Shown here one piece after another: positions 1-9,174 of a stretch of DNA of 64,000 nt (positions within the stretch are counted from its first letter, which is position 1; every line of letters starts with the position of its first letter). The notes under the pieces are model-generated. The model ran no database searches. It had not been told where the DNA came from and saw nothing but the letters and a program-made list of their open reading frames with translations. The stretch comes from Ziziphus jujuba. Taxonomy: Eukaryota > Streptophyta > Magnoliopsida > Rosales > Rhamnaceae. Where the stretch lies: contig NC_083389.1 of assembly GCF_031755915.1 (NCBI RefSeq), positions 20,333,501 through 20,397,500 on the forward strand. The letters are read 5' to 3'. The position numbers were made by a program, and so were the translations under genes.

Positions 1-1033
1 TAACCTTTGACCTATTTTTAATGTTTCGGGTGAGGTTTATAATTACTTTATATTAACTTGGTGCAAAATTATAATTTTTGGACACCGAAAGGTGTTTCGT
101 TTGTAGAACTTGGTAAACACATACTAGTCACTACACCTCTTGACACTGTTTGTTTCTACTCCTACAAATTTGCTAAGTTAAATATCTCTCAAAACATGAT
201 TAAGAAATATGCGTTGTTAGATAACAAATTAATACATGAATAATGAAATATATGACAACGATTTTCATCTATCTTTTATAACCTAATAAAATCATTGGAT
301 ATTTTATAAATAAAAAAAATTATTGGATTCGGACTCTAGTGTATTGTGTCATATATATTCATGTTGATTGTGTGGCACCTAATAATTAGTGACAAACCAT
401 ATCAACAAAACTAAATGTTAGAGGCTGTAGCCCTTTTCTTTTTATCTACTCTGCATCTTTTCCATTTAATAATGAGACAAGTTAACATCAAAACTGACTA
501 TCAATTGCTGTAGCCCTTTTCTTTTTATCTACTCAACATCTTTTCCATTAATAATGAGATTAAGTTTACATCAAAACAGATAGGATAATTTTATTTATAC
601 TACGAAATTTAATAACCATACCGTATTTTAGTTACTTCTTAATATTCAAAAAATATCTTTTGTTAAAAGGCCATAGATACATTTGAGTAGATAAAAAAGA
701 ATAAAAATAAATTACTATGTACACTACAATAAAGTTTTAGGAAAAATAATAAACTTTAGCAATGGAGAGAATGAAGCTTAATGATAAAGAAGAAAAAGAA
801 TACACAAACATAATAAGCAAATCATTCATTTTAACCCTGAAAATATAAGTAAGTAATTATCTTTTTTTTTTATTGATTTACTTGTTTTCTTTGTATTTTT
901 TTATTCCATTTTTCTTTTAATTTTTGTTTTGTTTTTCTTCGTTGAATGTTTTGAACAGATCTAGGTTTTATATATTGGAAAAAATAATTATTTCAACAAT
1001 ATATGTAATCATCTGAAGTACATAACCTTGATA
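1..1033. other. AT-rich non-coding sequence
   Basis: No gene recognised. The short open frame at 58-243 has no recognisable motif and no ATG (it opens on GTG). The only clear structure is a direct duplication at 425-587, listed separately. The tract is rich in poly-T and poly-A runs and reads as ordinary plant intergenic DNA. Confidence 0.6.
425..587. repeat. 83 bp direct tandem duplication, two copies
   Basis: The block beginning CTGTAGCCCTTTTCTTTT at 425 recurs at 508, a period of 83 bp. Both copies continue through the same downstream words (CTTTTCCAT, AATAATGAGA, ACATCAAAAC) with a few substitutions. No element termini are visible. Confidence 0.85.
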
Positions 1034-1537
1034 GTTTGAACTCATCCGAATTCTATATATAGAATGTATCTTTTTTCATCTAGATTATGTAATCACGATG
1101 TAAACGAATAATATATGAAGTAATCGGTTGGTATATTGGAGAAAATGATTGCTTCAACAATATATTTAGCCATCCAGTATACATAGCCTAGATGATTTGA
1201 ACTCCAGTTTATACCAGATATATCTTGTTCAATGAATAATACATCAAGTAATCATCTAGCATATATACCTAAATGATTTGAACCTGTTTGGGTTCTATAT
1301 ACCACATTGTTAATATTTCTTCCACATTATATAATTTAGGGGAAAATGAACAATATGTGAGGTAGTTGTTTGGAATACTTAGTTTAGATAATTTAAACCT
1401 TGTTTGGTTTCTATATATCCGATGTATTTTATTTTGATCGAGTTATATAATTCAAACATAAATAAATGATGCATAAAGTAGTCGTCTAGGATACATAATG
1501 CAGATATTTTGAACTCATTAGGATTCAGTATGTTAGA
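1034..1537. repeat. Degenerate ~115 bp tandem array, left part
   Basis: A recurring module of a TTTGAACTC-like word, a TTCTATATA-like word, a TGTATC/TTTCAT word and a TATGAAGTAATC-like word repeats from about 1034, 1194, 1276, 1392 and 1507. Spacings of 160, 82, 116 and 115 bp suggest a unit near 115 bp with indels. The array is cut at 1537 by a solo LTR and resumes at 4207. It codes for nothing recognisable. Confidence 0.65.
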
Positions 1538-4206
1538 TGTTTTGGCACCCTGTACGAAAGTTTACCGGAATTTTTCGTATTTTGATCGAATTGATTGAGG
1601 TTGACCAAATGGATATCATAGTTGACTTTTTGATACTGGTGGAAATTCCCTTTAATCAGGGCACATTGCAAAGTGCACATCATCTGAGTTCGTAGACTAG
1701 TAGCATACCAAAATTAGAGTCGACATTAAAAAGCTATGATCAGAATAAAGTAAGGTCCGAAGATTGAGCTAGCCCAAGGTTGACTTTTATGGATTATGAC
1801 TTTTACTTATGTACCATTGTATGATACTCATCAATATGAGTGCATAGACTAGCGATATGCTTAATTAGACTTGTGGTTGAAAAGTTACGGATCTATAAAG
1901 TTATAATTATTTTTCTAGGACTGACTTTATCAGGTATTTTTGGACAACATGCATAAAATATGGGATTAAGGGCATTAGCTAACATGTGCCATTTGTCAGC
2001 ATGAGAGCCACTCATATGAGTGCACAATGGCACTAAGGAGGGCTTTAATTGGGCCACCTGACTATGAAAGAGTAGAGAGAGGAAAGAGAGAGCAAAAGGG
2101 AGATTTGGCCACCCTTAAAATATCCCACCTACAGCCACCTCCTTGCCATATGTGCTGCCCCACCATGAAGTTGGCCTCGAACTGGGTCGGCAACCAAAAA
2201 TCTTGATGAGATAGCAGGCGACACACCGAGATCGAGCCATTTCCAAAGGCAATGTCTGTCAACTTTCTTGGTTGATTTTTTCCTTTTCAACCACCATCTT
2301 ACCTCACTGCCACCACCATCCTTTGATTCACCAAAAACTGACCTTTCCCCAAAATTTCAAGGCCAGTGGATCACTGATGCATCGAGATTGGTGACTTTTT
2401 TTGACAATGGTGGTAGCTCATTGATCTCCCATTTTCGATGAGTTTAAGCTAGTCTACCACCCAATTCCACCATTTTTGACCATCCTAAACCAAAATCTGA
2501 GGGCATTAAGTTGGTGGGGTCTTTTCAATGAGATTTTGGCCATTGCCGGTTGAATCTTTGATAAATAACACCTGATTCATTTTGGTATATAGATTACTAG
2601 TTTTGGTTGAAGTTTGTGTTTAAAACCCTCAGGTAAATTATGTGTTAAATATCCGATAAAAAAATATTATCTTAATGGGTGTTGTATTTTATTGATATTT
2701 AAAACACTATATAAATCGAAAAATGGATCCCATAGAAGATCTGGGGTGATTCACATTTTTAGATAGTGGTACATTTTCTTAAACATATTTTTGGAAATTA
2801 GTTAATTTTATGCTATTATGAATTTTTGTTAAATCTTGTGTTATTTAATTAAAGAAAATGGTTGTTTTATATATGTGTAATGAACATGTTTTTAAGATAT
2901 TTTTGCAAAAATGGTTGGTTAAGATTTATGAAATAAATTTTGATAAAGAATTATATATATTTTTGGTAATGGATTTTCGGTACAAGTCGTGATTTTTATA
3001 AATATGATTTAAATCAATTAAATAATTTATATGAATTTGGTGTGTTGAAAAATCTTGGTAAAATTTATAAAATGGAATTGTGGTAAGATTCATATATCTG
3101 TATTATTTTTATATGCATCATACAGTACTAGTGTTTTATACAATTATTGTTATTGATTAGCGTGCGTGTATTAATTAGCCATCTTATGAGGGTTAAGTGA
3201 GAGAGGATTGGTAGGTATTCTGCATTATGAGCATTAGCCGGAATCCCCTTAGTCGTAGGATAACAGGATGTTAGCATTAGCATGTTGGGATGTCAAAGTG
3301 TTCAATTGAATGTATCTCTTCCTATCTCTTTTTGTCAGTGGGTGTCTGGGATAACAAGCACTACCTGACATCATTTGATATATATTATGGTGCATCAACT
3401 ATACACCTAGTATATGTTTTCCACATGTTTATCTAATTTATGGTTTTAAAATGTTTAATTAATCATTTATTTATTTATTTATTTAATTGTTTGAACATAA
3501 TATTTATTATATTATATTATTTTCTCCTTAATTTTACTTATTTATTTTAAAAGAATATTTTTGGGATATTTATCTAAATAATATTTTCTTTCATTTTATT
3601 TTATTTTTCATAATAATATTTCAATATTTGCAGATCCAAAATTATGAGTTTTATAAAAATGATTTTAATAGGAGATTCAAATTGAGTAAATTAGTAAGGG
3701 TTTTGAGAAAAAAATCATTCTTCTAAATTTTCCTTATTAGTATTATATTTATTGTTAATATTACTTTTATTAATAATATGGGTACCACTCACAAGGACCG
3801 CTAGGCTGTGCATTCTTTTGACTGCATTATGCCATTGCTATATTCGAGCAGAGTTTTTCTTTCCATTTCTTTCTATTTTATTTCTTTCGACTCTATAAAT
3901 ATTGTGTATCTTTAAATAAATTTTAGATTGCTCTGATGCTAAATTTTGGACTAAATGTTTGGTGTAAAACTATTTTATTTATTAACTATTTATTTTTGTA
4001 GCTGTGTTCTTATAGAAATTTTATAATAAAGGGGGAAAAATAAGGCGGTTGTACTTTTTGTACTGTGTTTTCTATACAGAAAAATTTTGAGGACAGTCCA
4101 ACCCTGGAGGAGGTGCTGTTGGATTGTTTGTAGAATTTTCGATAGAGTTTCCTCTTATCAGGGCTAATCCAGGGCTCTGGTAATAAATTTTGGGAAGGTC
4201 TTGACA
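1538..4206 (+). mobile_element. Solo LTR of a long-LTR family, copy 1 (oldest-looking)
   Basis: The 2.67 kb block starts TGTTTTGGCACCC and ends GGTCTTGACA, so it has TG...CA ends. It is collinear with the better-preserved copies at 9175-11948 and 56101-59297. Shared landmarks include two GTAGACTAG-type modules (near 1690 and 1845), a GA-rich purine stretch near 2070-2100, a CATACAGTACTAGTG word near 3119-3134, and the closing words near 4100-4206. No clean TSD is visible (ttaga on the left, tgtat on the right), but the flanks rejoin the same tandem repeat. There is no internal coding region, so this is a solo LTR or LTR-only relic. The open frames inside it are not conserved genes. Confidence 0.75.
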
Positions 4207-4370
4207 TGTATCTTATTTCATCCAGATTTTATAATTAGGATGAAAAAGAAAGATATGTGAAGCAGTCATTCAATATACATATTCGAATGATTTAAGACCG
4301 TTAAGATTTTTTATACTGAACGTATCATGTTTCATTAAGATAAATTAATATGGATTGAGAGGGATTACTT
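4207..4370. repeat. Degenerate ~115 bp tandem array, right part
   Basis: The sequence after the LTR (TGTATCTTATTTCATCCAG onward) continues the unit interrupted at 1537. Another unit start lies near 4284, which gives a ~112 bp period once the LTR is removed. Confidence 0.6.
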
Positions 4371-4984
4371 AAGATGAAATGATGAAGATTTGGGAATCAG
4401 AGATATAGTGTAGTGTATAAAATGTGTGTATTCAATTTTAAAGGAATTCGGAGTTATGACATGTAATTTATATATTTAATTACATTTAAGGGTAAATCAG
4501 TTATAACTGAATTGCTTTATGTAATAAAAGTAGAAATAGAAGTGAGTGTGTGTAAAATGTAATGTAGGCTTTAAATTTTGTAGTTTGAATAAAACCATCC
4601 AAACAGATATACATTGGCTTGGAGTTTAAATTCCAAATCTAGGAAGGGAACAAAATTTTTACAATAAAATAAATAAATAAATCTATTGGAGAGTGTTCAA
4701 TATATTTTTTTTTTTATAACAAATTGTATAAATAGTGAAACAATTTTATCCAACAGCGTAACTTTTTCATCACTAAATTAGTTGTCCATTTGAAAATGAT
4801 TTGATAATAAATCAGTTCCAAAGTGATAAAAAGCGCTAGTTATGATGTTAGGCAAAAACATATATAATTATTTTTTTGGTGACTTTGTTATTGGAAAATC
4901 ATCTAGTTGGTAGTTTAGGTGTTCTTTTAGTTTTGTTTTGTTTTTCTTTTTTTTTTTAATTAAAATAATCCATGAAATCTTTAT
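4371..4984. other. AT-rich non-coding spacer
   Basis: No gene, RNA or element ends recognised. The stretch holds homopolymer A/T runs and scattered stops in all frames. Confidence 0.55.
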
Positions 4985-5690
4985 TCCATTACATAAGTCA
5001 TCTTGAATGAAGAAAGTAGCCAATTTGGTCCTTTTGATGCACATGACTTAGAATTCTTCAAAGAAAGAGCATCTCTTGCTATAGGATGCACAAATTTTTT
5101 TTAATTCCTAGGAATGAAAGAGACTTGCAAGCCATTAAAATACTTTAAAAGTTCCTTAATATCCTCAATTAAGAAGCAATTAAAACCTAAAGGACTAGTA
5201 GGATCGTGAATACTTTGAATAGCAAGCTTCGAATCAGTCACTAATTCTTTCACATGTAAGCCCTTCTCATAGCGACACATTAAAGCATCGTTAATGGCCA
5301 TTGTTTCCGTAGTAAGCGAATTACACAATTGAAAGAGACGTTGAGCCAAAGCAGCCAACATTGTACCCAAATCATTTATTACAATGCATCTACATGAACC
5401 ACAACACACTCAATAGTTAGAAGCCTTCAACCCTTTTATTCTTAGAACTACACACACCATCATCATCAATTTTTTGATGCCACGCTTCGACTTAAAGATA
5501 TAATGCAGCAACATTATCAAGAAGATTTTGAACTTGATTAGCCAAACCATGATGCAATAAATTATTCCTTATATTTCAAATCATCCAACATCAAAATGCA
5601 AATCTCTCATACTGAAAGTTTGATAAACAATTGAAAACCTCAAAACAAACATCAACAGAGTTAGAATACCAAATGTTGTAACATTTCCCC
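4985..5690 (-). pseudogene. LINE-type reverse-transcriptase C-terminus / RNase H-like relic
   Basis: The minus strand at 5101-5409 encodes a stretch that matches the plant RVT_3/RNase H-like domain common at the end of non-LTR retrotransposon proteins. It has a glycine-poor first strand, LAALAQRL, an ETMAINDAL helix, VTDSKLAIQSI containing a catalytic-type Asp, and EDIKELL. Reading on past a stop at about 5101, the frame continues as HPIARDALSL, the usual last helix. Upstream (5410-5690), a broken frame shows FWCWMIWNIRNNLLHHG, typical of the linker before RNase H in these proteins. Stops and frame changes make it non-functional. The reverse transcriptase and endonuclease parts are absent. 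It could also be an exapted RNase H-like gene fragment, but the linker argues for a LINE origin. Confidence 0.7.
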
Positions 5691-6351
5691 TTGCAAGTAT
5701 GAATAACTAAAATGGTTATCAGAGTAACCAACTATCAAACTTACAGGATAGTTGGATTCACTAGATTGCCTTTTTTGTTAGTTAGATCTAATGATTATAT
5801 TAGGTTGATCCTTGTCATAATAACCAATTGTAATATCATCTCAAAATCGAAGCACAAATATTATTAAAACTTAATGAAATCAAAATAGAATAAAAAGAAT
5901 AATAGGATATTTGGAAGCTATGCTTGTGAAAAAAATCTACAATAATAGATAAATCAAGAATATAAAGAGGTAAGAATTGAAAAGATTTATTGAATACAAA
6001 GATTGTCGACGGCTCTACTGTCACTCTCACCCTAATCCTACTCCAATGCCCTTTTTCTTCTTTTAGATTTTCCAAGCTTCAAATAAACAACTTCAACGGT
6101 GGAGGAATGGTGGAAATCGCATAAGGAAGAGAATGGTGGTAGTTGGTCGGTTAGTGCTTTCCTTGGGAGGAGAAGACTTAATTTTAACATGTAATACATA
6201 ACCTTATATAGAGCTAGGGTTTCCTCCTTTTTTCTTAATTTCTAAAATTACAAAATAATAATAACATCTCATAATATCTCTAGCTCCTATAAATTATAAA
6301 TGCCAATTAATATCTTAAAAATAATTAAATACAAAAATAAGATATGATAAT
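5691..6351. other. Non-coding spacer left of the first copia element
   Basis: No gene recognised. The minus-strand open frame at 5836-6075 is low-complexity and matches nothing I know. The last five bases (6347-6351, ataat) are the target-site duplication of the adjacent element. Confidence 0.5.
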
Positions 6352-6687
6352 TGATAAGGATACACATGATACAAATACACATGAGCTGTCAATCATCACA
6401 TCAATGAGAACATAACAACATAGAAGGAGAGATGTATTCAAGGTATTTTATCAATGGACAAGGAAAGAATTTGAGCGAGAAAATGCTCGTTCGATAACGC
6501 AACATTTTACATAAAAGCAGTTAGTTGACTTGCTACCCAAGGAAAATATATTTGTATAAAGAAACTCTTTAAAGCTTTTTATAACTTTCCTTTTTGATTT
6601 ATTATCTTTATGTATAAGTATCATTATTCATCAGTGTATGGTATTGACCTCAATAATACAAAAATATCAATCATCTTTGTTTCTTCA
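6352..6687 (+). repeat. 5' LTR of the copia element
   Basis: 336 bp. It shares most of its sequence with 13868-14191, including GTATTCAAGGTATTTTATCAA and TATAACTTTCCTTTTTGATT. It starts TG and ends CA. Confidence 0.92.
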
Positions 6688-6699
6688 TAGTATCAAAGC
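6688..6699 (+). other. Primer binding site (tRNA-Met type)
   Basis: TAGTATCAAAGC directly follows the 5' LTR and differs at two positions from TGGTATCAGAGC, the usual initiator tRNA-Met primer site of plant copia elements. Confidence 0.8.
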
Positions 6700-6844
6700 G
6701 ATCAAATTTTGCAAAGACTTATGCTCAAAATAAAACAACATCCCAAACTGAAATTCCCTCAAAACCATCTGTTAACATTCAAACAGAACCCATTCTCACA
6801 ATTCAAGCCTTTCATCAATATTCTAGTTTAGTTTTAGTTAAACT

Positions 6845-8050
6845 AAACTACACAAATTTTGCTTCGTTGGAGATCTCAAATCCTCCCATTAGTTTGGAGT
6901 CTTGGCATCTCTCATCACCTTAAAAGCCCTGAACCACCATGTGAATTCAGGTTGGATGAAAAGGAGATTATGGTGCTTAATCCAAATCACAGCAACTTGA
7001 TTAACAATGATGGGTTACTGACAAGCTGGTTACTAAGTGTAACGTCTAACGACATTTTGAGCTTGAATGTGGGAATAGACGTTGCCTATTCTCTCTGGAA
7101 ATCAGTAGAAGATCAGCTATTTCATACAATAAAAGAATAAGAGCATCTTTTTAAGGATCAGCTAGCTTATATAAAAAAGGATTCTTCTTCAATTGATGAA
7201 TATTAACGTAAGTTCAAACAAATTTGTGATAATCTTAGTGCTATCAATGGTTCTGTTTTAGATGTGGACAAGGTATTTTCTTTTGAAAGAGGACTTGGAC
7301 CAAGTTACAAGGATTTTAAGATAGCTATGCTTACAAAGCCACCATATCCATCTTTTAATCAGTTTGTTTTGGCACTCAAAATCATGAACAAATGATTGAA
7401 AATGAAACTGAAGCAAGTAAACAAGAATTAGACTAGAACCAAGCTTTTTTTGGACAACAAGGTAGAGGGAAAGGACGAGAAATTCAAGGTGGCAGATTTA
7501 ATTCAAAAGGAAAAAAGGTTTACACTAGCTAGAAGGTATACAACAAATGCAGACAAAAGAAAACTAGAACAGCAATCATACAGTAACCACAACATGAAAC
7601 AAAAATATGAAGGTAAGGTCTTCTGCCAAATCAGTGATAAACCAAACCATATTGCTATAGATTGCTAGCAAGATTCAACCATTTCTACACTGAAAAGGAG
7701 ATTCAAAAAGCACTAGCAACTCCCAAGGTCATAGAAAATGATGAAAATTTTTATGTAGACTCAGGGGCAACAACATACATGACAAATGATGCTCTTCAGG
7801 TTCATAACTTATTTCCTTATACAGGTAATGACAATATATATGTAGGAAATGTAAGTGAACTGCTGATAACTTGTATTGGTAACTCAACAATTAAAACTAA
7901 CCAAGGTCATTCAAAACTTAAGAATGCTTTAATAGTTCCTAAGTTAAAAAAGAATCTTCTGTCTGTTAGTCAACTAACTAAAGATAATGAGTGTGTATTC
8001 TATTTTTCTTTCGATTCTTTTAGTTTTCTTTTGATTGTTTTATCATAAAG
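6845..8050 (+). pseudogene. copia gag and protease relic
   Basis: Gag-like sequence at 6859-7400 includes the UBN2-type segment ending in SLWKSVEDQL. It is followed by a basic linker and a damaged CCHC knuckle near 7620-7666 (CQIS...NHIAIDC, second Cys lost). The protease segment has an intact D-S-G-A motif near 7758 and the usual LLSVSQLTKDN end near 7950. In-frame stops (7138, 7666) and frame changes separate the pieces. Confidence 0.85.
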
Positions 8051-9169
8051 TATTGCAATAATAAAGTTCTAGCAACAGGCCATTAAAAGGGAAAACTCTA
8101 ATTTCTTGATAGAGAATAGCATTAAGCTTTTAAACATAATATAGGCATCTTCAGAGACATGGCATCTAAGAATGGGGCATCCAAATTACAAGCTTTTAAA
8201 AGTTTTACAGTCAAAAGACATTATTCATGTGTCTAGTTGGATAAACAAATCTAGAATCTGAGAAAGTTGTCAATTATGCAAAAATTGCAGACTTTCTTTC
8301 AATTTATCAAATAAAATGTTTGAGTTTCCTTTGCAAAAAGTTTATTGTGATTTATGGGGACCTACCTTAACAATTTTTTCTCAAAAAATTCGATTCTATG
8401 CTATGTTTGTTTGATGACTTTTCCAAGTATGCTTAGCTATATCCTTTAAGGAAAAAATTTGACTTCTTCAAGTGCTTTCTTAAGTTCCAGAAACTAGTAG
8501 AAAACCAACTCAATCATAGAATAAAAATATTTCAAAGTAATGGAGTTGGTGAATTTAAATCAGTTAATTTTTAGCAACGTTTACATGAATGTGGATTTTT
8601 GCATCAAATATCTTGCCCCGGTATACCAGAAATGGGACTGTAGAAAAGAAACATAGAAGCATAGTTGAAATAGGACTCACCATGATGTTCCATGCCAATG
8701 TTCTCTTGAAACTTTAGGTTAAAGCATTTCTAACTGCAATTTATCTTTTAAACCGTTTTCCTACAAGTGTTTTAAAAAATGACACTCCATATTTTCGGCT
8801 ATTTAATAAACATCCTGACCATGCTTATTTGAGAATTTTTTGTTGTAGGTGTTATCCATACATGCGAGATTATTGTAAAAATAAATTCTTAAAGAAAACA
8901 TTACAATATGTATTTGTTGGTTATAGTTCTCAACATAAAGGGTTTAGATGTTTACACCATCTATTTGTTGGTTAGAGTTTTCAACATAAAGGTTTTAAAT
9001 GTTCACACCCTTATATAAATAGAATTTATATTTCTAGACATGTAGTGTTTGATGAAACCAATCTGCCTTACAAATCTTCTAAAAGAAATCGGAATAAGAT
9101 TGAACTAATAAAATTTTCCTGAGTTTGAAAATCAATTGCAGCTTCAAGATTCCAAAGATACTACAATGA
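8051..9169 (+). pseudogene. copia integrase relic, cut by a solo LTR
   Basis: The broken frames contain the GAG-preintegrase word (MGHPN-like, near 8172), integrase-core words (VYCDLWGP near 8344) and the integrase C-terminal segment with YVFVGYSSQHKGF near 8910. An in-frame 51 bp direct duplication (8911-8961 repeated from 8962) doubles the FVGYSSQHKGFRC block. The reading ends where the solo LTR was inserted (TSD ccgaa, 9170-9174). Confidence 0.85.
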
Positions 9170-9174
9170 CCGAA

